This document shows positions 1-9,716 of a stretch of 64,000 nt of DNA, piece by piece; the first letter of the stretch is position 1, and the number at the start of each line of letters is the position of its first letter. The notes below the pieces were generated by a model. It was not told the origin of the DNA. It saw only the letters and a list, made by a program, of their open reading frames with translations, and made no database searches. The stretch is from the NCBI GenBank assembly GCA_037953745.1, contig JBAKBP010007134.1:1-64000 (forward strand), read 5' to 3'. A program made the translations under genes and the position numbers. The stretch comes from Lithodes maja. Lineage: Eukaryota; Arthropoda; Malacostraca; Decapoda; Lithodidae.

Positions 1-75
1 GTATGGATGTGGTTCTAGAAGCTGCTTGGGTGGGGCAGGGAGGGAGAGATGACAGTATTTGTGTGTGATATGATT
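1..75 (-). repeat. LINE-N fragment
   Basis: Matches the LINE-N coding region seen at about 44180-44260, including GGCAGGGAGGGAGAGATGAC. Its unbroken GACAGTATTTGTGTG serves as an empty site for the mariner-like insertion at 36806. Confidence 0.65.
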
Positions 76-130
76 GACTGTTAAAACCTACAGTAGGTAC
101 GGGTGTCCATCAAGGTCATCCATAAACCTT

Positions 131-350
131 ACTATAGGTAGCGCCAACGAACTTGACAACCATCTCGATCCCTGACCTCTCCGTAACTCGAAAGGACCTT
201 GAGCAAACTGGCTGTAAATTTCCACACCTATTTCCTGGTGGACTCTTCCCAAATGAAAGAAATTTCAGCCTGATTGCTTTCATTCATTTTGAGTTATAAG
301 AAGTTGAGGGGGTCTAGATTCTTGTCAAGTTCGTTGGCGCTACCTATAAT
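131..350. mobile_element. Short TIR element (MITE), ~220 bp
   Basis: Ends are inverted copies: TATAGGTAGCGCCAACGAAC at about 133 and its reverse complement at about 327-347. The interior resembles the element at 22770-23115 in opposite orientation. Confidence 0.75.
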
Positions 351-365
351 ACGGAGGCACAGCAT

Positions 366-367
366 CC

Positions 368-417
<50 letters not shown>

Positions 418-418
418 G
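366..418. repeat. (ATA)n microsatellite
   Basis: About 50 bp of uninterrupted AAT triplets. Poly-A runs follow at 590-626. Confidence 0.95.
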
Positions 419-587
419 TATTTATTCAGTTAGCATTTTACAATGTTGGTACCACATTTTGTGTTACAAATATGACATGTACCAGCTTTGCATAATTCCA
501 ACTAAGTCCAATAAGCCCAATAAGGCCGTTAGGTGTATTTCCATTGGGGTCCTTGTGGGATTAGGTTAGCTGGGGAAAAAGGGGAGG

Positions 588-630
<43 letters not shown>

Positions 631-764
631 GATACTTTAGAGAAAGTATTTCTAGGGGGTTATATTAAAATACCTTACATTCTACAGAACTTGGATGACT
701 CTGATGAGCCTTCTAGTATATTTTACCCAAATAATGTTAATATGATATACTGTTATCGTTGTAG

Positions 765-865
765 GTGGCGGGTACAGTGGACTCAATAGGAGAGGAGGCC
801 GGAGAGACAGACCTACAGATCGGAGACCGGGTTATCGTATATCCTTATGAGGGACATCCACCAGG
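765..865 (+). CDS. MDR dehydrogenase exon a (partial gene)
   Basis: Acceptor TAG at 762-764, donor GT at 866. It encodes VAGTVDSIGEE...GDRVIVYPYEGHPPG in phase 0 and leaves two bases (GG). This is the GroES-like fold just after the expected GHE motif. Upstream exons must lie before position 1. Confidence 0.8.
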
Positions 866-1054
866 GTTAGTTACTACTACTTTATTATTATATATGTGAT
901 TTGTGAAGATAAATTTATGGTTTATAGTTCAAATTATGTCTTTGGTAGTGGTAAAATGGCCAAAACAATGCTATTTCATGTACATTTTCTTGTATTCCTT
1001 CTCATATTGTCTTGTGGATGAATAAACTAAGCTTTTTAATCTTTACAATAACTG

Positions 1055-1055
1055 T

Positions 1056-1128
<73 letters not shown>
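1055..1128. repeat. (CT)n microsatellite in dehydrogenase intron
   Basis: About 74 bp of uninterrupted CT dinucleotides, followed by a PLE-tail fragment (1133-1215, +) with TTTTGGTTTGTTTATTTTGC. Confidence 0.95.
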
Positions 1129-1132
<4 letters not shown>

Positions 1133-1281
1133 GTTCCACTTAGCGATTTTGATTAGTTCCTTTGCGTTTATCTTGTGTCGTCCCAGTTTTTGGTTTGTTT
1201 ATTTTGCAAGTTTTACATTATAATATACTAATAATTATTATGGCTTGTGATGAATAAACTAATCTTATAATAACTGTGCAG

Positions 1282-1451
1282 ATATGCCGAGTACATAGCA
1301 GTTCCCGAGGTCCAGTACTTGATCAAGATCCCGGAGAACATGAGTCTGAGCACGGCGGCCATGTTGCCCTCGGGAGCGCTGTGGGCGATGAACACTGTCT
1401 TCAACGCTCACATCCACGTAGAGAAAGTCCTGGCGGAGAAGGGGGACACGG
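1282..1451 (+). CDS. MDR dehydrogenase exon b
   Basis: Acceptor AG 1280-1281, donor GT 1452. It completes GGA across the junction, encodes YAEYIAVPEVQYLIKIPE through KVLAEKGDTG and leaves one base. It covers the end of the catalytic fold and the linker helix leading into the nucleotide-binding fold. Confidence 0.85.
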
Positions 1452-1461
1452 GTTAGTTAGT

Positions 1462-1580
1462 GTTGTTGTTGTTCCTATTCTGGCTCTGTCTTGAGTCGGC
1501 CAACCCCTCCAAGAAAAAAAAAGGAAAAGATAGGAAAAATGGGGATTGGGCCTGAGTATATAGATGTATAGATAGATAGA
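1462..1580 (+). repeat. GATA-tail repeat fragment
   Basis: Shares CTGGCTCTGTCTTGAGTCGG, a poly-A stretch and GGGGATTGGGCCTGAGTATA with several other loci, then a GATA-rich tail. It looks like the 3' end of a retroposed element. Confidence 0.6.
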
Positions 1581-1792
1581 CTTTATTGTTATTATTGTAA
1601 TTTATTGTCATTATTGTAATTTATTTTTATTATTGTTACCACAGAAGCAAAATGCAGCATAAATGGCAATGCTCCCATATGAATTAGTATCTCTTAAGAG
1701 TCTCCTCGCCGTTCCCGGGTTAATGCTATAATCGATTTGGAGCCATTGCTAAAATTTGACCCATTTATTTATGTATTATTATGTATTCATAG

Positions 1793-1946
1793 GCAAGTGT
1801 GGTTTGCTGTTGGTTGGTACTGGCGGCCTAGCATTATGGGCTATGAGGATCGCACGCTTCTATTGGCCGGACAAGAGGGACCGTATCAACATTAACGTGG
1901 CCTGTCTCCGGGACGAGGGTATCTCCATCGCACATGAATATTTGAA
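1793..1946 (+). CDS. MDR dehydrogenase exon c, Rossmann motif
   Basis: Acceptor AG 1791-1792, donor GT 1947. It encodes KCGLLLVGTGGLALWAMRIA followed by DRININVACLRDEG and leaves AA. GxGGLA is the dinucleotide-binding turn of this family. Confidence 0.85.
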
Positions 1947-1966
1947 GTCAGTACCTTTTGCCAATA

Positions 1967-2036
1967 TTAACCCCTTCTATACATATTTTTAAATTAATTT
2001 TAGTTACATTTAGACGATTTTATGAAGCTTAGGAAA
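1967..2036 (+). repeat. MITE-B partial copy
   Basis: Starts TTAACCCCTTCTATAC and contains TAGACGATTTTATG, as in the complete MITE-B copies, but lacks the distal half. It lies immediately after exon c. Confidence 0.5.
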
Positions 2037-2110
2037 GATGACCTAGATGTGTGTGAATTTGTATTTTGTCTGTGTGTTCGTTGTTTTCTGTTGTGTTTTC
2101 TGTTGTCAAG

Positions 2111-2347
2111 CCGTCCGGCTGGCTCAGTTGATAGCGTGCCTGATTCCCATCTTGAAAGTCTCGCGTTCAATCCCCGCTCAGATTGAAAAGTTTTTCTGGG
2201 ACATAGCCGGCGGTTACCATCTTCCCATGAGCAAGGGGGATGGGTAATGATCTTTGGTAGACTAAAGAAAGCCAAGCGCTTGTGAATCCTCGAAGGAGGA
2301 GATACGGGCACTATATAAGTAACCAGAAGATTATTATTATTATTATT
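2111..2347 (+). mobile_element. tRNA-derived SINE with (ATT)n tail
   Basis: The head has tRNA-like A box (TGGCTCAGTTGATAGC) and B box (CGTTCAATCCC) spacing. An unrelated body of about 150 bp follows, ending in (ATT)n. The acceptor stem is not tRNA-like, so it is a SINE, not a tRNA gene. Confidence 0.7.
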
Positions 2348-2483
2348 CTGGTGGGAGGGCTTGTGGCTTTGGCTCCGCTGCATGTCTGTCTGCCGAGATC
2401 GGAACCTCTCCGGGTGGTCAGGGGCCGGGGGAGTGCTGGAGCGACCTTGGTAACCCTGGTCTCTGGGTCTTCTCCTGGGTGAC

Positions 2484-2765
2484 CTGGATGTGTGAGAGTT
2501 TGTGTTTTTTATCTGTGTTTATTTTTTGTTTTATGTTGTTTTTGTGTTTTCCCTGTTCTTGCTCTGTCTTGAGTCGGCTACCCCCAAAATGGGGATTGGG
2601 CCTGAGCATATAGATAGATAGATAGATAGATAGATTATTCTAGCTCTGTCTTGAGTCGGCCACCTCCCCCCCCCCCAAAAAAAAAAAGGAAATAAAGAAC
2701 AAAAAAGACAAAATAGGAAAACTGGGGATTTGGCCTGAGTACTGTATATAGATAGATAGTCAGTA
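2484..2765 (+). repeat. Two GATA-tail repeats in tandem
   Basis: 2484-2635 and 2640-2765 both contain GCTCTGTCTTGAGTCGGC and a GGGATT.GGCCTGAGTA block ending in GATA repeats. The first has the longer 5' part (GATGTGTGAGAGTTTGTG). Confidence 0.65.
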
Positions 2766-3180
2766 CCTATTGGCAACATTATTGTTATTGTAGAGTTGCA
2801 CCACTAAGTCCTTGACCTGATGCTGTGCCTGACAGGCACCTACCCCATAGCTGGGGGTGGCCGACTCGAGACAGAGACCAAACAAAACAAAAATTTAATT
2901 TTCCAATTTTTAAGATCTGGGACCACTTTCGCATTCCCTCGCCCCTCTCTCTGTCTCGTCTAGTAGGTGAAGGGGAGGAGGATTCCTAGCCTCCCGCCCC
3001 CAGAAGGAAAAGTAGGACAGTAAAAGAGACAGACAGAAATGGCTAAGGCTGGGTAGAGGATGCCAAGCCTCACACTGGATAGGATCAACCCTCACTCAAT
3101 TAATCGGTGTATTAACAATAAATACAGTTCTCCCACATTTCACAAATTTATGATGTACAGTATTAATAAATGAAGCACTG

Positions 3181-3609
3181 TTAACCCTTAACCAACGGCG
3201 CACGACATCTGTCGAGTTAAATAAATTTGGACTATGTGGCGGTGCACGACAGCTGCCGAGTGCCATTTTCAGCACGTAATGTTGCTGAGAGAGAGAGCTG
3301 AGCGGTGGGACGAGCGTAGTAACCTTATGACCGCTCCCCACGACCACCGTGGACGTACTGAACTGTATTCTACTTTCCTCCCCCTCCTCTCACTCGCTAC
3401 ACAGGGAATTATGTACGGAAATTACCTTATTTTAGGTTTTTTGCACTCGTGTTGCACAATCGTTGCAAGAGAACCAGTGGTCGTACAAGGATGGTTCGGG
3501 TGTCATTGGAAAGCTCTGTTTACGCCCTTTCAGGGATAGATACTTGTTTTACACTCTGGGTCTTGTTTATGCATGAAAATGAGCACGGAAACAACCCTAT
3601 TTAGGGTTA
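3181..3609. mobile_element. Candidate TTAA-flanked element
   Basis: Bounded by TTAACCCTTAACC at 3181 and TTTAGGGTTAA ending 3609, i.e. TTAA plus short inverted ends. No second copy was recognised. An in-phase repeat (CGGCGCACGACA / CGGTGCACGACA) lies inside. Confidence 0.35.
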
Positions 3610-3799
3610 AAAAAAAACGCTGGGCGGCACAGTGTAAAATACCCTACCACCCGCTCTTTGTGTGTTAATTTGTACATAACCTGAAAAGCCTTTGGAAATG
3701 CATAACTTGACTACAAAAGTGTGTTTTTATGCTCTTTTATTTGTATCACTTTTATTGTTTACAGTGTCAGGACTTTCAGACCTCTGATGCATTATAGCA

Positions 3800-3980
3800 G
3801 TTTATTTTGGCTACCATTAGACGATTTTATGCAGCTTATGAAGGATCTGTGGGTATTAAAAGGGTAAATACCATCTCAATCAACCCTTTGACTTCCGTAT
3901 ACCGTTACTAATCTGAATAAAATCATCTAATAGTAGCCAGAAAACAGAACAAACGTGTATTGGAGCTTGAAGGGGTTAAT
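3800..3980. mobile_element. MITE-B copy (TTAA family, partial)
   Basis: Contains TAGACGATTTTATGCAGCTT and, inverted, TCTGAATAAAATCATCTAAT, and ends GAAGGGGTTAA. The left end is not clear. Confidence 0.5.
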
Positions 3981-4059
3981 TAAGTCGTATTAATTCTAAG
4001 TTATTTATTTATTTATTTATTTATTTATTATTATTATTTTTTTTTTTTGCCCCCTCTAG

Positions 4060-4207
4060 AGTGAATGTGGTACAGTGGAACGAGGACCTATATGAGGAAC
4101 AGCTGGTGGAACGAACCAAGGACGCCTGCGGTGGACCAGTGGACATTGTTATTGACTTCAGTGCCACCTCTCGATCCATCCGCAGGGCACTCAAATGTCT
4201 TGCTCCG
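4060..4207 (+). CDS. MDR dehydrogenase exon d
   Basis: Acceptor AG 4058-4059, donor GT 4208. AA plus A restores Lys, then VNVVQWNEDLYEEQLVERT, CGGPVDIVIDFSATSRSI and ALKCLAP. The VDIVIDFSA stretch is the usual mid-Rossmann strand. It ends in phase 0. Confidence 0.85.
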
Positions 4208-4409
4208 GTCAGTTCAAAACAATATATATACCTGTAATGCCCTGTACCCGCAAAAATCCCGCAACCACAAACTACCTGAGTTGACGTCTGGGATAGCGTA
4301 AAATAGTCGTTGATGGCGAAGTCTAATAAACCCATCACGTGAATCACCACAAGACTATCACCTGGTTCTTTCAAGGAAAACTAAGGTTACTATCCTATTG
4401 AACGTCCGT

Positions 4410-4520
4410 GGTAGTACAGTGGGTTAGCACGCGGGTCTGGTAAAAACATACATGTCCCTAACCAGGGTTCGAACCCGCGCCAGGCATCTCAAAGCCTGGG
4501 GAGTTTTCAGGAGGGTTTAA
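4410..4520 (+). repeat. tRNA-like SINE head
   Basis: TGGTAGTACAGTGGGTTAGC resembles an A box and GGTTCGAACCC is a perfect B box, about 50 bp apart. The stems do not form a full cloverleaf by eye. Confidence 0.5.
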
Positions 4521-4567
4521 ATTCCCTTCGCACCCAGCATTTCAATACCACTAAATCACACTTTCTA

Positions 4568-4768
4568 TACAGGTCTCCATCGATATACGATTAGGTTACG
4601 TTCCTGAAAACCCTATAAAAATATAGAAAAGTCATATAGCGAACCTTAAAATTAATAGGGTAAATGGGGATGCGTTCTGGGACCAGCCAAACACAAACAC
4701 AAACACATAAAAACCTATAATAATATCGTAAATCGGGGCATCGGACAGTGAGGGAGGCCTATACTTCT
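4568..4768. mobile_element. MITE-D copy 1
   Basis: About 75-80% similar by eye to 11825-12005: CGATATACGATTRGGTTA, GGGGATGCGTTCTGGGACCA, then ATCGTAAATCGGGGCATCGG. Its ends (AGGTCTCC / GGAGGCCT) are inverted. Fragments also occur near 22312 and 22700. Confidence 0.6.
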
Positions 4769-4823
4769 AACGTAAGCAACATTGTGCTATAATTCATTAG
4801 CTACTGCATCCTACCCTGATTTT

Positions 4824-4967
4824 ATTGAAGTCTCTCACAAAGCACCCCATGAGGGACTACTGAAGCCTTTTATTGAAGTCTCTCACAAAGCACCCCATGA
4901 GGGACTACTGAAGCCTTTTATTGAAGTCTCTCACAAAGCACCCCATGAGGGACTACTGAAGCCTTTT
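4824..4967. repeat. 48-bp tandem repeat, 3 copies
   Basis: Three exact copies of a unit starting TTTTATTGAAGTCTCTCACA. The period of 48 keeps a reading frame open, but nothing suggests coding. Confidence 0.9.
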
Positions 4968-5097
4968 AGCCAAACAGACAATAGGACTAATATGAACGAC
5001 ACTAATGTCATCACTGTGTCAACATAATTTTTCATGTGATGTCACTTACTGTAAGTTCAATTATAATTGGTAAAACTTAGGAAAGGTAAGGTTAGCT

Positions 5098-5705
5098 TTG
5101 ATGCAGTTTTTAACACTGTACATTCCCTTGATTGACAGGGCTAGGGCATGCCCTTGTTCGGTCCCATGGCGCTTGGGCCGCCGCCCATGTAGTATTCAGG
5201 CGTATCGCCCGCTTTGTTTACATTACTCGTATGCCGTGGGATACAATAATGGGTTAAGGGGTGATATTGTCATCATCATATATATTGCCAACGGGGGCAA
5301 ATAACAAGTACGCCGCGGCCCAATCATACCGCTGCTTGACCGACTGTACACCCTTGTTAAGTTGATACAGGGACTTTATTGGACCACAGGCCGTAGCTCG
5401 ATTGGTAGAGCGTTCGCCTGCTAACCGTGAGGTTGACGGTTCGAGCCTCGGGCCAGCCAGTGTGTTATTGGCAGACGTCAGTGCTGTTGGTGAACGATGC
5501 GGTCTAGCAATCTGTGGCAACTATTCACTAAGTCCCTGATTCATTAGGGCACCCACCCTAGCCTAGCTATTCAGCAGAGAGTGTATGGTGGTAAAAACTG
5601 CATCATCATCATTTGCCACTAATCACTAGACCTAAGTGTCCAAACTCTTTGACGTTTACACAGTCAGACGCGCTACCACACCATGCCACGGCCCTTGGCT
5701 TCTTA
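5098..5705. repeat. SINE complex with tRNA-like units
   Basis: 5098-5160 matches 40085-40150 (CCCTTGATTGACAGGGCTAG). 5388-5458 (+) is tRNA-like: GTAGCTCGATTGGTAGAGCG, GCT in the anticodon position, B box GGTTCGAGCC. 5640-5700 (-) resembles 40190-40275. Confidence 0.5.
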
Positions 5706-6520
5706 TTCTTAGGCTAGTGTGACGAGGATCAATATATTCAAAATTATGGATAATCTGCACTTCTCAAGATTATACTGTGATTATCCAAACATTCCTTGAT
5801 CTCATCATCTAATGTTACTCGTCCTTGTAGATTAAAGTGGGTGTTATGTAATAACCCAGTGAAGGTTGGAGTTCACCAAGGTTCAGTTCTGAGCCCATTA
5901 CTGTTTATTTTAGTTCTGGAGGCTCTGTCAAGGGACTTAAGAACAGGATTCCCATGGAAGCTGTTATATGTAGATGATCTAGTTCTAATCGCAGATAGTG
6001 TGCAAGAAGCAGAGGTAAAGTTCAAAAGATGGAGGGAGGGTATGGCAAAAATGGGTCTAAGAGTTAACAGATAAAACAAAGGTCATGATTAGTGGAGTAG
6101 GGTGTGGAACTATGGAAAGAAGCGGCGACTATCCATGCACAGTATGTGGGAAGGGGGTGGGAAGTAATTCAATCCAATGTTGCGTCTGTAGTGACTGGGT
6201 ACACAAGATATGTAGTGGAGCTAGAGGACCTTTGACAAGAATCATAGACTTTGAATGTACAGTGTGCAAGGGATATCTTGTATTAAATGACCCGCCTATC
6301 GGTGTTGATTTCGACAGTGTAACGCTAGAGTGTTTTGAATCAGTTCTGCTACTTGGGCGATATGGTTTCCGCCGGAGGTGACGCTGAAGTCAGAAGTAAC
6401 TGGGAAAAGCTTAGAGAGCTGTTGCCACTCCTGACCATGAGAGGGCTCCCACCCCTCCTTAAAGGGAAGAAGTATACCTCGTGTGTTAGGAGCGCGCTGA
6501 CCCATGCCTCGGAGACGTAT

Positions 6521-7104
6521 ACATACAGTCATACATACATACAATTTTAAGACTGAGTGTTCCACACATACGTGCAGTTTCAGTCTCTTGTCCTAATGGC
6601 GGCGTTCCAGGCAACCCTGTTAACCTCTGAAGTGCGCACGGGGGTAAATGAAAACCTCCCCCTGTGCTGACGTATTTGAGGTTTTTCGTCACTAAAATAT
6701 TCATTGTACCATTAATAGCATTAATAATTATCCATATGCGCCTATTATGGGTTGATTATAAAGGTATTAACCTGAAACAACAATAAAACGAGTGAAAACA
6801 GCGTTTGGATGGTCAAAATCGGAGATATAGCCCGCGAGTTGTATAATCTATGGGTGAGGCAAACTCCTTTCCCGCCAATTTCCCCCAAGGCCACTGAGAC
6901 ACAGTCGATCGATACTCTCTCTCTCTCTCTTGCACTCGATGGCCATCAGTGATGACAACACCCTGCTTGCAACTCGCTAATGTTAGCACGAAAATATACC
7001 TCAGAATAAGGGAATAATAGGGAAAATAGGTGATAACTGAGGAATAGGAGGAAAGTGGGGAAGGAGGGGAGGTAGAGGACTGAGATTTTGCATGGCCCAG
7101 GGGC

Positions 7105-7141
<37 letters not shown>

Positions 7142-7972
7142 AAAAATAATTTTTTTTTCGATGTAAAAAGTTGATTTTTAGTTTTACTTACTCCAGAGAG
7201 TCTTCCCGCAGTCCGCCGGCCGAACTCTAAAGAGTCTTCCCGCAGTTCCCAGGTTAAGGGCTGCTTCACTTGTCAAGTTCTTGGATTTGAGATCGGCACG
7301 TATAGTCCGATCCCAGGTCTTCCTCGGTCCACCCCTTGGTGCAGCTCCCTCCACAATCACAGACCTGCATTTTTTCACCCAATTTTGTTCATTCATTCTC
7401 TCCACATGTCCATACCATCCCAGTCTACTTGTACGCATCACCTCGCTAATACTCTTTATACCTAAACGTCTCCTCAGCTCAACATTTGTTATTCTATCCT
7501 GTAGCCTGGCCCCACACATCTATCTCACCATTCTCATCTCATTACGTTCCATTCTGTTGACATCCTCTACTTTAACGGCCCATGTTTCTGAGGCATACGT
7601 CATTGCACTTCTAACACATGAGGCATACAACTTTCCCTTCAGGGGGAGAGGCATTCTTTTCATGGTCAGGATTGGCATCAGTTCTCTGAACTTCCCCCAG
7701 CCACACCTAATTCTAGCAACAGTGGCAGCCTCGGCCCCACCACCGGCAGAGATGGTATCACCTAGGTAACAAAACTTGTTCACCAGCTTCAAAGACTCAT
7801 TTCCAAAATTCACAGTCACAGGATCATCACTTGACACAAGCTCGCCTTTGCACACTACGCACTCAAATTTCTCTATTTCTGACTTATCCTTCGGCAGGGG
7901 TCCCTTTATTCTACTACAGCGCTTACTCCCATGGTGTATCCAACATCGACAGATGCTACATTGAATTGAGTA
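6521..7972 (-). mobile_element. LINE-P second copy, inserted in the first
   Basis: The minus strand runs from NSIQC of the PHD finger at 7972 through KFCYLGDTISAGGGAEAAT, RLGWYGHVERMNEQNWVKKC to a (TATG)n tail at 6521. ACGT is present at both junctions with the host LINE. It belongs to a different subfamily from its host (SISEVMRTSRLGWYG versus SVSEVMCTSRLGWFG). Confidence 0.8.
6623..7258. mobile_element. TTAA-flanked element inside LINE-P
   Basis: TTAA at 6623 and again at about 7255. The ends are loosely inverted (CCTCTGAAGTGCGCACGG / CCTGGGAACTGCGGGAAG). Removing it joins GCAGCCCTTAA to CAGGGTTGCCTGGAACGC and restores the LINE-P 3' end. The interior has poly-A (7107-7139) and no ORF. Confidence 0.75.
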
Positions 7973-8476
7973 TAACGTGGCCGGTTAAAGCGGAGGATAT
8001 CAATAGAATGGAACGGAATGAGAAAAGAATGGTGAGATAGAAGTGTGGGGTTAACCTCAGGGACAGGGTATCGAGCGAGGAATTAAGAAGGCGTCTGGGT
8101 ATTAGGAGTGTCAGTGAAGTGATGTGCACGAGCCGACTTGGTTGGTTTGGACACGTGGAGAGAATGGATGATCAGAACTGGGTGAAGAAATGCCGGACTG
8201 TGAACGTGGTGGGAGCTGCGCGTAGGGGTGGACCTAGAATGACATGGGCTTGGGTACTCCGGTCGGATCTCAAAATAAAGAACTTGACAACAGAGGCAGC
8301 CCTTGACAGGGCCGCCTGGAAAGCCGCCATTTAGGACATGAGACTGTAACCACATTCTCTGTGAACAAAACGGTCTTTAATGTATGTATAGTATGTATGT
8401 ATGGTGTCATGTAATAACTAACTCCATTATCAACCCCCCCAAATAACATCAATATATGTCCCTTTCCCCCCCCCAG

Positions 8477-8629
8477 GGTGGTGTAATGTTGATTAGTTCA
8501 GAGCACTCGGCAGGGCTCATCTCTCGCTTCGGAGCCATGGCAGAGAAGGAGAGCCACCAACTGGTCCCCATCGAGTTTGGCACACTCAACCAGCTGCGTA
8601 ACTTAGTTCATCTGGTGTCTACTGGAGAG
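8477..8629 (+). CDS. MDR dehydrogenase exon e
   Basis: A C-rich tract and AG 8475-8476 precede it; donor GT 8630. It has 51 codons, GGVMLISSEHSAGLI to LVHLVSTGE. Cxxx LAPGG across the d/e junction is typical of the family. This exon begins only 59 bp after the 3' target duplication of the LINE-P nest. Confidence 0.85.
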
Positions 8630-8649
8630 GTTAGTATACTACCTCTAGC

Positions 8650-8890
8650 TTCTCAAACTGACTAGTTCCTTGAATGTGACGATAGTGCGTAGTTATGTGT
8701 GCGATTAGTTTGCTTGGGAAACAGATTAACTTGCTCATGTAGTAATGTACACCCTATGTGGTGAATTGTGTTCTTTTATTTCATAAATTTTGTTTTAGTA
8801 AGCATTATTTCCACATAGCGATTTTGATAAGTTATTTTACCTTTATCTTGTATTGTCCCTGTTTTGGTTTGTTTAGTCACTGTATGTATA
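8650..8890 (+). repeat. PLE-tail repeat
   Basis: Matches the Penelope-like 3' region at 62400-62665: GCGATTAGTTTGCTTGGGAA, CAGATTAACTTGCTCATG, CCACATAGCGATTTTGATAA. It lies in the last dehydrogenase intron. Confidence 0.75.
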
Positions 8891-8935
8891 TACTGTAATT
8901 GTGTCCAAGTGTAGTAATGCCTGTGACTGTTACAG

Positions 8936-9070
8936 ATTGAGCCACCCCCTCACACCATCTTCTCAGCGGACCAAGCCAACGAGGCGCTGGCTAAGATCGG
9001 ACGAGGCATCATCCCAGGCCGAGCAATCCTTGAGTTCCCCGAGGAGGAGAAGGAAGAGTCTGAAGAGTAA
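8936..9070 (+). CDS. MDR dehydrogenase last exon f
   Basis: Acceptor AG 8934-8935. It encodes IEPPPHTIFSADQANEALAK, GRGIIPGRAIL, then an acidic tail, and stops at TAA 9068-9070. The motif with A.EAL..I..G...GRAIL is the usual C-terminus of medium-chain dehydrogenases. Confidence 0.85.
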   Translation: MEPPPHTIFSADQANEALAKIGRGIIPGRAILEFPEEEKEESEE

Positions 9071-9140
9071 GAGCCACTATCCTTAATTTGTTGCAACTCT
9101 TAGTGTCGAGGATAAACAGTACATTGGGAAAACCAGACGG

Positions 9141-9179
<39 letters not shown>

Positions 9180-9640
9180 CTTCTATATTCCAACTTACTT
9201 CCTCTCGGGCATAGGCTGAGAGCCTTAACATTCACCGCTTTACAATGAACAGTGAAGCCTGTGAGGTCTTGTTCCAGTCTAGGGAGTGAGACATGTGAAG
9301 CACGTAGAGTACAACGAGCACCTGCCATCTTGCCTTCACATGAGGCACGGTGCTCACTCATGGCCCGAAACGACCCCATCTCTGAAGCCATCTCGTTCCC
9401 GTGCTTCACTGTCTCACCCTCTACACTCGGACTCTCACACTTACACACACACAACGCCACCTGTTGAGCAGATAACTCACCAGGCATTGCACCCCTATAG
9501 CATATTTTGAATATGGGAATATTCATACAGTGCTATTTAATCAGGGAACAATGAGGGTATTTTATTGACGTTTCGGTGGGCTTTGTGGTAATGCACTGAT
9601 ACTAGGTACAGCACAAATTCCATCCCAATAATATCTTCCC
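9071..9640. other. Region after the dehydrogenase gene
   Basis: Holds a poly-T tract (9139-9180) and otherwise no recognised gene or repeat. The 3' UTR of the dehydrogenase should begin here; no clear poly-A signal was identified. Confidence 0.4.
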
Positions 9641-9649
9641 ATTGAAACA

Positions 9650-9716
9650 TCGGGATTTGAACCCGGGACCTTTGGATTACCAGGCCAGTGGCAAGACCAC
9701 TCCACCACACCTCCCC
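9650..9716 (-). repeat. tRNA-like SINE fragment
   Basis: The reverse strand has GGTTCAAATCC (B box) and GTGGTGGAGTGGTCTTGCCA (A-box region). Next to it, 9840-9905, is a GATA-tail repeat piece (-). From 9910 to 10735 no gene or repeat was recognised. Confidence 0.5.

Larger units (their letters stand above)
5856..8402 (+). mobile_element. LINE-P copy (host of a nested insertion)
   Basis: Flanked by a 16-bp target duplication with one mismatch, GGTGT[T/C]ATGTAATAAC, at 5840-5855 and 8403-8418. The LINE is in two pieces: 5856-6520 (RT end with VHQGSVLSPLLFILVLEALS and YVDDLVLIADS, then a PHD-like finger PCTVCGKGVGSNSIQC) and 7973-8402 (NRMERNEKRMVR, RLGWFGHVERMDDQNWVKKC, TATG-rich tail). The break at ASET/W is filled by an inverted LINE-P copy. 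The reading frame has stops, so it is dead. It is 5'-truncated within RT and lies in the intron between exons d and e. Confidence 0.85.
765..9070 (+). other. Gene: medium-chain alcohol dehydrogenase / quinone oxidoreductase-like (5' part outside window)
   Basis: Six exons join in frame into 287 codons ending at TAA 9068-9070: 765-865, 1282-1451, 1793-1946, 4060-4207, 8477-8629 and 8936-9070. Every intron starts GT and ends AG and phases match. The peptide shows the end of a GroES-like fold (VAGTVDSIGEE, then GDRVIVYP), the helix region with AAMLPSGALWAMNTV, a Rossmann nucleotide site GLLLVGTGGLALWAMR, then the C-terminal catalytic-domain end. This order is that of zinc-type medium-chain dehydrogenases, which oxidise or reduce alcohols/carbonyls with NAD(P). 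The GHE-type catalytic zinc region would precede the first visible exon and is off-window, so zinc binding cannot be judged. The four-cysteine structural zinc lobe is absent: VYPYEGHPPG runs straight into YAEY. The tail is acidic (EEEKEESEE). Substrate unknown. The introns carry most of the first 9 kb of repeats. Confidence 0.85.

Noticed and set aside
2000..2383. 127-codon minus-strand ORF and other short ORFs over microsatellites
   Set aside because: They read through SINE and simple-repeat sequence (runs of Asn, Ile, Lys) with no domain or splice support.
4824..4967. Coding repeat protein from the 48-bp repeat
   Set aside because: The open frame is only a result of a period divisible by three; there is no start context, splice sites or homology.
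7195..8340. Twin-primed (5'-inverted) single LINE-P insertion
   Set aside because: The two opposite halves both cover the same C-terminal region and belong to different subfamilies; a 16-bp duplication and the ASET/W split show two insertions.
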